The notes: generated by a model from the sequence alone, not told the origin. Positions 18,457 through 29,091 are shown, numbered from the stretch's first letter. The stretch: DNA of 64,000 nt from Steroidobacteraceae bacterium (GCA_019683695.1 JADGHX010000006.1:1-64000), one strand, 5' to 3'. A program made the numbers and translations.

Positions 18457-19601
18457 GGACGTTCACCTGGCCACGCGCGCGCGATACGCAGCGCATGCTC
18501 GGGGGTATTCACGATGTGGAATGACAAACGCACGATCTCGCCGCGGCAGTCGAATCTCACATCCGCTTCCTGCAGCCGGGCGCGGACGGCATCCAGCGCC
18601 GAGCCTGCGCGGATGCAGAGCGTGCCGCCTGTCTGCTCCGGAGCCGGTAAGCGCGCGCGCCACGCGCGAGGCATCTCCATTGCGAACACGTTCATCAGGG
18701 CGCGGTTGTGCGCAAAGATGGTTTGCACGCCAATCTCGTTCAGCACGTGAAGACTGGCGGCCGCGAGAACGAACGGCGCGACCGAAGGGGTGCCGCCCCA
18801 GAAGCGTCGGGCATCGTGCGCGTACTCGAACGAATGGATGTCGAACCGGAACGGGTCGGCATGCGAGAGCCAGCCGACGTCGGCCGGTTCGAGCTGCTCG
18901 ATGAGCCCCGGAGCGATCCACATGAACCCCGCTCCCGGGCCTCCACACAGCCACTTCACGCAGCTGCCGAGCACCACGTGCGCACCGAGCGTGTGAACGG
19001 CGAGCGGAAGTATGCCGGCGGACTGGGCGATATCGACGATGCAGAGAATCTCCCGATCCGCACAGAGCCGCGCAATCGCCTCCACGGGAGCCACTACGCC
19101 GGTTTGCGAGTGGACATGCGTGACGAGCACGGCGCGAACTTCGTCCGTCAACGCCTGCGACCACGTCTCGAGCAGAGCCGGCGAGCGCTCGTGCGGGATC
19201 AGCCTTGCCTCGAATCCGAAGCGTTCGGCTTGCTTCAGCACGAATCCCAGTGACGGGAAGGAGTCTTCCGCCGCGAGCAGGACGCGTCTGGAAGAGCCGT
19301 TGCGTGGAAGCGAAGCGAGCAGCTTCGAAAGGCCAGACGAGAGATTGGCCTGCGCGCAATACTCTTCGGGCATGCCGCCGAGCAGATCGGCAAGCGCCGA
19401 GCGAAACGCGTCATGGCGGGCGAGCCATTCCTGCCAGGCATCACCGCCCAGTTGCGACCAGGGCCGAAGGAAGCCCGCATGCAGCGCGTCCATACTCGCT
19501 TTCGGCAGGCAGCCCACGGAGTGCGTGAGTGCGTACGGGCCCGGGCCCGGCACGCAGAACCGCTCGGCAGTCTCGGGAGGCAAGGACGACGTCATTGGCA
19601 T
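18453..19601 (-). CDS. Kynureninase-like PLP-dependent aminotransferase class V enzyme
   Basis: SVGCLPKA N-terminus, VDIAQSAG, PLP-Lys region LGSCVKWLCGGPGAGFMW, RRFWGGTPSVAPFVLA. Confidence 0.78.
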   Translation of the reverse strand: MPMTSSLPPETAERFCVPGPGPYALTHSVGCLPKASMDALHAGFLRPWSQLGGDAWQEWLARHDAFRSALADLLGGMPEEYCAQANLSSGLSKLLASLPRNGSSRRVLLAAEDSFPSLGFVLKQAERFGFEARLIPHERSPALLETWSQALTDEVRAVLVTHVHSQTGVVAPVEAIARLCADREILCIVDIAQSAGILPLAVHTLGAHVVLGSCVKWLCGGPGAGFMWIAPGLIEQLEPADVGWLSHADPFRFDIHSFEYAHDARRFWGGTPSVAPFVLAAASLHVLNEIGVQTIFAHNRALMNVFAMEMPRAWRARLPAPEQTGGTLCIRAGSALDAVRARLQEADVRFDCRGEIVRLSFHIVNTPEHALRIARAWPGERP

Positions 19602-19641
19602 GGATGGAGTGGCACTTCCCGGCAGGCATTCTCCGCGTGTC

Positions 19642-19662
19642 GCGCAAGAACATTGTTCGCGC
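19642..19662. promoter_or_regulatory. Inverted repeat GAACA-T-TGTTC flanked by GCGC, candidate operator
   Basis: CGCGCAAGAACATTGTTCGCGC about 45 bp upstream of the kynureninase-like start. Confidence 0.4.
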
Positions 19663-19827
19663 AGAAGGCCGCTGCGTGGCGCTCGGCAGAACGTGCGGAC
19701 TCGAGCCCCGGGCCCCGGGGAGCAGAGCGTTCCGGCGGCGTGTCGGCCCTCAAGCAGCAGTAATGCCGGGAGGTCGCTCCAGTTCCAGGTGCGAGCGCGC
19801 GAGGAGCGGGCACCGATGCAGGGCGCG

Positions 19828-21414
19828 TCAGGCGAGGCTCGGCTCGGTGCGGTAGAAGTCCTGCATCGGGTAGCGCTTCGCATACAGCGCGAAAACGAGC
19901 GCCACGACCAGCGCGAACGCCGCGAAGAAGAACATCAGGAACGCCGTTTCGCTGAGCCCCGTTGCGCCGATGTGCGCGGTCACCGCCTCGTTGCGCACGC
20001 CGGCGTTCACCAGCAGCACCCACAGGTTGCCCACTGTGACGGAAAGGCTCCAGAACGCCATGATCACGCCCTTCATCGCGTGCGGCGCCTGGCTGTAGGC
20101 GAACTCGAGCCCCGTGGCCGACACCAGCACTTCGCCGAACGTGAGCAGCGCATAAGGCAACACCTGCCACGTGATCGAGACGGCGCTGCCGCCATCGAGC
20201 GCAAGCTGGATGCAGGCCGCCGCGATCCAGGCCAGCCCGGAGAAGGCGATACCGAATCCCATGCGACGCAGCGCCGTCGGCTCGATTCCGAAACGCCGCA
20301 GTACCGGATACAGGACCAGGTTGTTGAACGGGATGAGGATCATCACCAGCAGCGGATTGAGGGCCTGCATCTGCGCGGACTGGAACCACTCCGGTTTCGT
20401 CATGGCATCCGCCTGCAGGATCCACGTGGACGCCTTCTGATCGAAGAGCGACCAGAACGGGGTGACGAGCGCAAACACGATGAGCACGCGCAACACTGCC
20501 CGCACGCCCTCGACCGCTTCTGCCGGATGCGAGCGGCGCGCGCGCTCGAGCTGCATCCAGGCCCCGCCGCCACCAAACGCGAGAAGCAGCACGAGCGCGA
20601 GGCAGAGCGACGCGACGATTCCCAGCGAGCCCATCGCGCAGAGCGCCACTACCGCGAGCGCGACACCGATGCCGGCCACCACGAGCCCCGGGCGGCTCTC
20701 ACCGGGTGACTGCGCGAGCAGCGCCGTGCGCACCACGCGCAGGAAGGAATCAGGGTCCGCCTGGCGCTGCGGCGGCACGTGCACGTACTTGCGGCGGCCC
20801 GACCAGAAGACCACCGTGGCGATGAGCATCAGCAGCCCCGGTATGCCGAACGCGACGGCGCCGCCGTGCTCGCGCAGGAAGATCGGCATGAGGAGCGAGG
20901 CGAAGAACGACCCGAAATTGATGATCCAGTAGAAGGCGTCGAACACCGGCTTCGCCCGGTGCTTGTTCGACTGATCGAACTGATCGCCGACGAACGAGGA
21001 GACGAGCGGCTTGATGCCGCCCGAGCCCAGCGCGATCAGGAACAGCCCGGTGTAGAACCCCGTGCGGTTGTCCTCGAACGCCGCAAGGCACGCATGACCG
21101 GCCACATACACCAGCGAGAGCCAGAGGATGGTCGAGTACTTCCCGAAGAAGCGATCCGCCAGCCAGCCGCCGAGCAGCGGGAAGAAATACACGCCCAGCA
21201 CGAAGGTGTGGAACACATCCTTCGCGATTCCGGCGCGCTCGGCCTCCGGGGCGTACAGCAGCAACGTCGTGACGAGAAAGGGCGTCAGGATGTTGCGCAT
21301 CCCGTAAAAGCTGAAGCGCTCGCAGCCCTCATTGGCGATGATGTAGGGAATCTGGCGCGGCAGGCGGGCGCGGTGCGCGTCGAGCGTGACGTCGGCTGCG
21401 GTGACGGTGTTCAT
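19828..21414 (-). CDS. POT/PTR family oligopeptide:H+ symporter
   Basis: IIANEGCERFSFYGMRNILTPFL, GGWLADRFFGKYSTILWLSLVYVAGH, FYWIINFGSFFASLLMP; typical POT signatures. Confidence 0.9.
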   Translation of the reverse strand: MNTVTAADVTLDAHRARLPRQIPYIIANEGCERFSFYGMRNILTPFLVTTLLLYAPEAERAGIAKDVFHTFVLGVYFFPLLGGWLADRFFGKYSTILWLSLVYVAGHACLAAFEDNRTGFYTGLFLIALGSGGIKPLVSSFVGDQFDQSNKHRAKPVFDAFYWIINFGSFFASLLMPIFLREHGGAVAFGIPGLLMLIATVVFWSGRRKYVHVPPQRQADPDSFLRVVRTALLAQSPGESRPGLVVAGIGVALAVVALCAMGSLGIVASLCLALVLLLAFGGGGAWMQLERARRSHPAEAVEGVRAVLRVLIVFALVTPFWSLFDQKASTWILQADAMTKPEWFQSAQMQALNPLLVMILIPFNNLVLYPVLRRFGIEPTALRRMGFGIAFSGLAWIAAACIQLALDGGSAVSITWQVLPYALLTFGEVLVSATGLEFAYSQAPHAMKGVIMAFWSLSVTVGNLWVLLVNAGVRNEAVTAHIGATGLSETAFLMFFFAAFALVVALVFALYAKRYPMQDFYRTEPSLA

Positions 21415-21539
21415 TTTGTCCGGCTGGGTCCGCGGGCAAAGCGCGGACAGTGACAGAGTGGGGCGCTCCGTGCAAAGCCAACGCTCCGGTGAAGGGACGT
21501 CGCAGGGCGCTCGAATACCCAGGAAAAGGAGACGGAACG

Positions 21540-22208
21540 GTGCGTTCGCGAGTCGGACTGATCGCCCTCGCAGGCGTGTTCGTGGCCGCGGCAGTGCTGC
21601 TGTGGAACCACACACCGCTTGCGGAGATTGCGCGCCCGGAGCGGCTCGCGAAGTGGCTCGATGCGTTTGCGGCGGCGAGCTGGTCCCCCGGGGTGGTGGT
21701 CGCCGCGTATGTGGCGGGCGGATTCGTCATGCTGCCGCTCACCGTGCTCATCACGGCGACGGCCATGGTGTATCAGCCTCTGCTCGCCATCGGGCTCGCG
21801 TTCACGGGCTCGATGCTGAGCGCCGCGGCGCTCTACGCGGTTGGAGCGAAATTCTTCAGCGGGAGCCTGCGCGGGGTGTTCGGCCCTCAGGTCGAGCGCG
21901 TAAATCGTTCGCTGGCCCGGCGCGGCGTCATTGCGATCGCCACGGTGCGCATGCTGCCCGTGGCGCCGTTCGCGGTGGTGAACGTGGCCGCGGGATCGGT
22001 GCGCGTGCGCTTTTCCGATTACCTCCTGGGCACGGCGCTCGGGCTCGCGCCGGGCATCGTTGCGCTCTGCGTGTTCGCGAACGAAGTGAAATCGCTATGG
22101 GAGAACCCCACGCCACGCAGGGTCCTCACGGCGCTCGCGATTCTCCTTGCGTGGATCGCCGTTTCGCTCGGACTGCAGCGGTGGGTGAGCCGCCGGGCGC
22201 AACGCTGA
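21540..22208 (+). CDS. TVP38/TMEM64 (VTT domain) family membrane protein
   Basis: Hydrophobic protein with GGFVMLPLTVLITATAMVYQPLLAIGLAFTGSMLSAAALYAVG and RMLPVAPFAVVNVAAGSVRVRFSDYLLGTALGLAPG. Confidence 0.82.
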   Translation: MRSRVGLIALAGVFVAAAVLLWNHTPLAEIARPERLAKWLDAFAAASWSPGVVVAAYVAGGFVMLPLTVLITATAMVYQPLLAIGLAFTGSMLSAAALYAVGAKFFSGSLRGVFGPQVERVNRSLARRGVIAIATVRMLPVAPFAVVNVAAGSVRVRFSDYLLGTALGLAPGIVALCVFANEVKSLWENPTPRRVLTALAILLAWIAVSLGLQRWVSRRAQR

Positions 22209-22234
22209 TCCGGGCACCGCGGATCGAAAAACGG

Positions 22235-22564
22235 TCACTCGGGCCGGCTGCGGATGAAGGACGTGCCGGCTTCGCCATCGCCTTCCCCGGGCGCCACACA
22301 GGCGCCAGTCATGCGCTCGGTGTGATGCCCCATCCAGCCGGTGTCGCCTCCGCGCTCGACGTAGCTCACGTCGATGGCGTGACTCGACCACAGTGCGGTT
22401 GCCACTTCATCGAGATCGCGGCCGGACACGTCCACGTGCAGCACGCAGTGTGCGGAAATGCGCACGTGCCGGTCCGCGAGACCCAGCTGGTCGCGTACGC
22501 GCTCCAGGGCTTCCCGCGTGAGCGCGGGAGACTCGAAGACCGCAGTCAGTTCCTGGATTGCCAT
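22235..22564 (-). CDS. Hypothetical protein
   Basis: 109-aa ORF with ordered N-terminal half, no recognised family. Confidence 0.5.
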   Translation of the reverse strand: MAIQELTAVFESPALTREALERVRDQLGLADRHVRISAHCVLHVDVSGRDLDEVATALWSSHAIDVSYVERGGDTGWMGHHTERMTGACVAPGEGDGEAGTSFIRSRPE

Positions 22565-22687
22565 GTGAGTACCCCGACGGGTCGGGCCGATGGTGGGGGC
22601 GTAGCATCATTCGTGCGCCGGCGAGGGCGGGCGCCCGACCGCCGGCAGCCTCGCCTGCGACGCGAGGGGTCCCCGGGGAGCGGCGGC

Positions 22688-22722
22688 TTATCCACAGAAC
22701 CTGTGAATAACTCTGTGGATTA
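22688..22722. promoter_or_regulatory. Cluster of three DnaA boxes
   Basis: TTATCCACA (22688-22696, +), TGTGAATAA (22702-22710 = TTATTCACA on -), TGTGGATTA (22714-22722 = TAATCCACA on -). Confidence 0.7.
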
Positions 22723-22919
22723 TTGGAATTGTGACGCTCAGCGCTGCAGTGGCAGCGGCAGTTCTGCGGTTTGATCAATCACTGACCACCCTCGATGTCG
22801 CCCCCACCCCGGAGGCGCGCGCCACGCGTCGCGGCTTTACCGATGCCGTCCGCAGGAGTAGCGTCGCGGCCGGCGCAGAACGAAGGCGGTGGTCTGAGAA
22901 TCGCCGCAGGAGGGCACCC

Positions 22920-23564
22920 GTGACGCCGTGGGAGCTCCAGGGCCGCGAGTTCGTCAACTGCAACTGCTCGCATGCCTGCCCGTGCCAGTTCAACTCGCCG
23001 CCCTCGCGGGGCTTCTGTGAGGCGGTGGGCTCCTTTGCCATCGACCGGGGCCACCACGGCGGGGTGAGCCTCGATGGGCTCCGGTTCGCGATGCTCGCGC
23101 GCTGGCCCGGGGCCATCCACGAGGGCCGCGGCGTGTGTCAGCCGATTCTCGATGCCCGCGCGGACGACGCGCAGCGCAACGGCCTGCTGCGGATTCTCAC
23201 GGGCCAGGATACCGACCCGTTCGCGACGCTGTTCGCCGTTTTTTCAACCACGTTCGAAAAAGTGCTCGACCCGATCCTCGCGCCCATCGAGTTCGAGGTG
23301 GACGTCGACGCGCGGCGCGGCCACGTGCGCGTGCCCGGCGTGTTCGAGACGGTCGGCGAGCCGATCCGCAATCCCGTCACCGGTGCCGAGCACCGCGTGC
23401 GCATCGATCTGCCGCACGGGTTCGAGTACGAGATTGCCGAGATCGGCTCGGCCTCGAGCCGCACGCAGGGCGCCTTCGTGATCGACCTGCAGGGCACCTA
23501 TGGCCAGTTCGCGCGGCTGCACCTGAACAATCACGGCGTGGTCCGGCACCGCGCCATCGCCTGA
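22920..23564 (+). CDS. DUF1326 domain-containing protein
   Basis: WELQGREFVNCNCSHACPCQFNSPPSRGFCEA signature; GTG start. Confidence 0.85.
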   Translation: MTPWELQGREFVNCNCSHACPCQFNSPPSRGFCEAVGSFAIDRGHHGGVSLDGLRFAMLARWPGAIHEGRGVCQPILDARADDAQRNGLLRILTGQDTDPFATLFAVFSTTFEKVLDPILAPIEFEVDVDARRGHVRVPGVFETVGEPIRNPVTGAEHRVRIDLPHGFEYEIAEIGSASSRTQGAFVIDLQGTYGQFARLHLNNHGVVRHRAIA

Positions 23565-23567
23565 AAC

Positions 23568-24428
23568 ATGCTGGAGAAGATTCTGCGCAACGGGCGCGCG
23601 CTGGTGGGGGCCGCGCTCGCGGTGCTCATCGCTCTGGCGTGGAGCTATCTCTGGCAGGGCGCCGGCATGGGCATGTCGGCGCTCGAGATGACGATCCTCG
23701 CACTCTTTCCGCATGCGCAACCCGAGCCCATGCCGGGCATGGATGCGCCCGTCATTGCCTACAGCACCGCCGTCGCCATGTGGTGGGTGATGATGATCGC
23801 GATGATGGTGCCCGGCGCCACGCCACTGATCCTGCTCTATGAAAAAGTGGCCCGCTCGGCGCCGCGGCGCGCCGATGAGGGTTCCACGGCTGCCGCTACA
23901 GCGCCGTCAGGGGCCGTCTCCAATGCGCCTGACCTCGCCGGCACCGCCGTCCTGAATACGCTGCTGCTTGCGGCAGGCTATCTCGCGTGTTGGCTGGCGT
24001 TCGCCGTCGCTGCGGCAGGTCTTCAGTTCGCTTTCCAGCGACGGGGCCTCATCTCGCCGATGGTGCTGTGGTCGCGCAGCGCTGTGCTCTCGGCGGCCGT
24101 GCTGATCGGGGCCGGCCTCTGGCAGCTCTCTCCGCTGAAGCACGCCTGCCTCAGGCATTGCCGCGGGCCCATTCACTTCCTGACGCGCCGTTACCGGCCC
24201 GGCCCCACGGGCGCATTCGTCATGGGCCTCGAGCATGGCGCCTGGTGCGTTGGCTGCTGCTGGACGCTCATGGCCGTGTTGTTCGTGGCGGGTGTGATGA
24301 ATCTTGCGTGGATCGCCCTGCTCACGGTGCTCGTGCTGATCGAGAAGCTTGCTCCCGCAGGACCGATCGTCAGCCGCATCACGGGGGCGCTGCTCATCGC
24401 CTGGGGTGTGGCCACGCTTCTTGTGTGA
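23568..24428 (+). CDS. DUF2182 domain-containing integral membrane protein
   Basis: WWVMMIAMMVPGATPLILLYEKVAR, LSPLKHACLRHCRGP, GLEHGAWCVGCCWTLMAVLFVAGVMNLAWI. Confidence 0.88.
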   Translation: MLEKILRNGRALVGAALAVLIALAWSYLWQGAGMGMSALEMTILALFPHAQPEPMPGMDAPVIAYSTAVAMWWVMMIAMMVPGATPLILLYEKVARSAPRRADEGSTAAATAPSGAVSNAPDLAGTAVLNTLLLAAGYLACWLAFAVAAAGLQFAFQRRGLISPMVLWSRSAVLSAAVLIGAGLWQLSPLKHACLRHCRGPIHFLTRRYRPGPTGAFVMGLEHGAWCVGCCWTLMAVLFVAGVMNLAWIALLTVLVLIEKLAPAGPIVSRITGALLIAWGVATLLV

Positions 24429-24562
24429 GCGTCATGCGGCCGTAGCCTGCGCGCTGACGCCGAAGATCGCGCTTCCGCGTCGCCCGGAACCGGCCGCGGC
24501 AGCGGCGCGTTCCGCTGACTCACCGGAACAATCCCAATACAAGGCGCAGGCCGGGCGGCATC

Positions 24563-26155
<1,593 letters not shown>

Positions 26156-26237
26156 TGCTTCATGGCAGGCGGGAAGGCTGCAGCTGTGCGCAAAGGAGGG
26201 TCTGATCCCGCAGGCTGCCGGAACACCGGGCGCGCGC

Positions 26238-26702
26238 TCACGAGGGCTTCACCACCATGAGGAAGAACACAGCCACGAGCGCAACGAAGGCCACGACGCC
26301 GAGCGCAACCCAGCCGCGCAGAAAGCTCCAGTACCGATCGGGCAATCCGGAATAACTCTCTACCGCATGCGCGGCCATATCCCGCATGCGCACCTGCATC
26401 CAGACCACTGGCAGCCAAGCCGCGATGGCCACGGCGAACAGGATGATCGACCAGTAGAGCCACGGCAGCGTCAGGGAAAACCCCGCGAGATGCGCAAGGT
26501 AGAAGCCCGAAGCGGGCTGAAGAACGATCGTCGGCGTGGTGAAGAGCCAATCCGCGATCACGACATATCGAACGACGACCGCGACCACCCGGGGTTCCCG
26601 TGTGCGGCTGGCGAAGAACATGTAGAACGCCGAGCCCAGCCCCGTGCCGAACAGGAATGTGGAGGAAACGACGTGAACCCATTTCGCGACGAGATACTCC
26701 AT
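26238..26702 (-). CDS. DUF2269-like integral membrane protein
   Basis: Four predicted TM helices; VHVVSSTFLFGTGLGSAFYMFFASR; start overlaps upstream stop. Confidence 0.75.
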   Translation of the reverse strand: MEYLVAKWVHVVSSTFLFGTGLGSAFYMFFASRTREPRVVAVVVRYVVIADWLFTTPTIVLQPASGFYLAHLAGFSLTLPWLYWSIILFAVAIAAWLPVVWMQVRMRDMAAHAVESYSGLPDRYWSFLRGWVALGVVAFVALVAVFFLMVVKPS

Positions 26703-27982
26703 CAGCGCCGCTCCATGGAGTAGAGGAACGCGATCAGCGCCACGAGTGGCACGTTCTTGAGCAGCGGCCCGAACGGATGCACCCAGAACTCCGGCAACTT
26801 CACCGCGATGATCACCGAGTACGCGACGATGGCGGCGATCTGCGCCAGCCAGAGCCATCGCCGCTTCCGCAGCAGCAGTGTCGCGAGACCGAACGCGACA
26901 TCCATTCCGGCGGCGCCATAAAGAAGCACCGGCGCAAGCGTACCCGTTATGCCCACGCGGGCGAGCAACGCATAGCTCGACTCGACGGGATAGATTCCAA
27001 GCGAGACCACACCCGTCACGAGCCATACGGCGGCGACGCTCGAGCGCAGCAACGGCAATTGCCATGCAAGCCTTGCACTGGTGAACGCACTCATCGCTTC
27101 CCAAGGCGGAATGAAACTCGCCGGTGGCCGAGGTTCCCGGCCCAGCAAGCGCTGCATCGGAAGCGGATCGCCGATGTTCCCTCTGAGCAGCATTCGCAGG
27201 GTTTCCGGATCGAGCAGACTTCTGCGGGCGAGCGCGGCGAGCCGCGCGCCGATCCGCACCATCCAGAGCGGCACGCACACGAACCGGGCGCGACCGGGCG
27301 TCATCGAGGCGCGCAGATCGCCAAGCAGGTCCCTCAAGGTGAGAGGGCGCGCGCCGACGAATGGAATGCGCTCCCGCACCGGCGCGTCATGGCGCAGTAA
27401 CGCGAGCACGCCCTCGACCAGCTCCTCGACGTGCAGCGGCTGCACGCACTGATCGCCGCGGCCGGGAAGCGGGATCCAGGGCAGGCTCGCCAGGGCCGTC
27501 AGAAATCGCGCGCTGGTGCCTTCCGGCCCGTACACGAGCGAGGGCTGGATCACCACCCAGTCGAGCGGCAACGCCTGCAGGGCGACGTCGGCGCGTCTCT
27601 TGCTGACGTGATACGCACTGGACGCCTGATCATCCGCTCCGAGCGCGGAGACCTGGATCACCCGGCGCACGCCGGCCATCACGCAGGCGTGGAAGAGTGC
27701 ACGAGGGGCGAGAACATGAATTCGCTCGAACGTCTGCCGGCCATGTTCGCGAAGAATGCCCACTGCGTTGATCACGACGTCCACGCCCGCGAGGCGTGCG
27801 GTCCAGTGGTGCGGCTCGAGGTCCTGCGTGAAGTCCGCGGGGACGTGCCTTCGACAACCCGCGGCGCCGGCGCGGCGACCGGCGCAGAGGACTTCGTGGC
27901 CTGCGCGATCGAGCGCTTCGGCCAGGCGATGGCCGATGAAGCCCGAGGCGCCCGTCAGCAGCACGCGCACACGCACCGCCAC
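26702..27982 (-). CDS. NAD(P)-binding SDR/epimerase domain fused to C-terminal DoxX-like membrane domain
   Basis: VLLTGASGFIGHRLAEALDRAGHEVLCAGR Rossmann motif, YHVSKRRAD; ~150-aa four-TM C-terminus; GTG start inferred. Confidence 0.82.
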   Translation of the reverse strand: MAVRVRVLLTGASGFIGHRLAEALDRAGHEVLCAGRRAGAAGCRRHVPADFTQDLEPHHWTARLAGVDVVINAVGILREHGRQTFERIHVLAPRALFHACVMAGVRRVIQVSALGADDQASSAYHVSKRRADVALQALPLDWVVIQPSLVYGPEGTSARFLTALASLPWIPLPGRGDQCVQPLHVEELVEGVLALLRHDAPVRERIPFVGARPLTLRDLLGDLRASMTPGRARFVCVPLWMVRIGARLAALARRSLLDPETLRMLLRGNIGDPLPMQRLLGREPRPPASFIPPWEAMSAFTSARLAWQLPLLRSSVAAVWLVTGVVSLGIYPVESSYALLARVGITGTLAPVLLYGAAGMDVAFGLATLLLRKRRWLWLAQIAAIVAYSVIIAVKLPEFWVHPFGPLLKNVPLVALIAFLYSMERR

Positions 27983-27987
27983 CCGAG

Positions 27988-28605
27988 ATGAGCGCCCCGG
28001 CCGTGAACACCTGGCGAACCGCATTCCGGGACGCGTTGACGTCCGGCTCCGTTGCGAGCGTGCTGTCGGCCGTGGTGCTTGCCGATTGCGGACGACGCGA
28101 GCCGGGCACCGCGGCCGGACCGCTGAACGGCCCGAGCCAGTGGCTGTTCGGCTCGTGGGCTGCCCATCGCCGCGATGCAAGCCTGCGTCACACGGTTCTC
28201 GGGTACGCCATTCATCACGGGGTCTCGATCGGATGGGCCGCGGTTCACGAGAAGCACATTGCGCGCCTGTTCCCGGCGCATTCGGTCGCGGGGCAGCTCG
28301 CAGCAAGCGCGGTGACCGCGTCGCTCGCCTATCTCGTCGATTACGAAGTGGCGCCCCGGCGACTGCAGCCCGGATTCGACAAGCAGCTGAGCGGCACGTC
28401 CCTCGTGCTCGTGTACGCGTCCTTCGCGGTGGGACTGCTTCTCGGGGGCAGGGTGAAGCACCTGCGAAACGGCGCGCTTGCCGAATGGCCGGCGGAGCGG
28501 GTGCGCGCGCGCAGCGCGCGGGGCGGTCTATCGCCGCACCCGTCCGCGCGCCGATACTCGGGCCGCGCGCGCGAAGCGGCGCATTCGGGAGGTGCAGGCC
28601 CATGA
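27988..28605 (+). CDS. Hypothetical membrane protein
   Basis: 205-aa ORF with hydrophobic segments; overlaps the next CDS by ATGA. Confidence 0.6.
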   Translation: MSAPAVNTWRTAFRDALTSGSVASVLSAVVLADCGRREPGTAAGPLNGPSQWLFGSWAAHRRDASLRHTVLGYAIHHGVSIGWAAVHEKHIARLFPAHSVAGQLAASAVTASLAYLVDYEVAPRRLQPGFDKQLSGTSLVLVYASFAVGLLLGGRVKHLRNGALAEWPAERVRARSARGGLSPHPSARRYSGRAREAAHSGGAGP

Positions 28606-29087
28606 GTGCTCAGCAAACGGCTCATCACATCGGTGATCTCGGCAGACTCTGCAATCGTGACCCGATTTCCATCGAGCCCACGGCGGACATCGTCGCCGCC
28701 GCCGGGCTCATGCGCGAGAAGCACATCGGTTTTCTCGTCGTCGCGGAGATGCAGCCGGCGCGCGGCGGGAAGCGGGTGGTCGGCGTTCTCACGGACCGCG
28801 ACATCGTCGTTGCCGTGGTGGCCCGCGAAGTGGATCCGCGCGATCTGCGCGTCAGTGACGTCATGACCCCGAATCCGCTGATCGTCAGTGAGGAGTGTTC
28901 GATCGACGCCGCGCTCGGCTTCATGCGGGACGCCGGCGTTCGGCGCGTGCCGGTCGTGCGTGCCGACGGAAACCTTTGCGGTGTGCTTTCGCTGGATGAT
29001 GTGCTCGAGCGGCTCGCCGCCCAGCTGAGCAGCGTCGCGGGATGCATCCGCAGCGAACAGCGGGCGGAACGCATCGTCCGGCCGTGA
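28602..29087 (+). CDS. CBS-domain pair protein
   Basis: PISIEPTADIVAAAGLMREKHIGFLVV and VSDVMTPNPLIVSEECSIDAALGFMRDAGVRRVPVV tandem CBS motifs. Confidence 0.88.
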   Translation: MSAQQTAHHIGDLGRLCNRDPISIEPTADIVAAAGLMREKHIGFLVVAEMQPARGGKRVVGVLTDRDIVVAVVAREVDPRDLRVSDVMTPNPLIVSEECSIDAALGFMRDAGVRRVPVVRADGNLCGVLSLDDVLERLAAQLSSVAGCIRSEQRAERIVRP

Positions 29088-29091
29088 CGAA

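Noticed and set aside
19706-19720. CCCCGGGCCCCGGGG palindrome as a terminator after the POT gene
   Set aside because: Short GC palindrome without a T tract on the relevant strand; common by chance in GC-rich DNA.
22688-22722. Chromosomal replication origin
   Set aside because: Only three boxes, no convincing AT-rich unwinding element and none of the usual oriC genes nearby.
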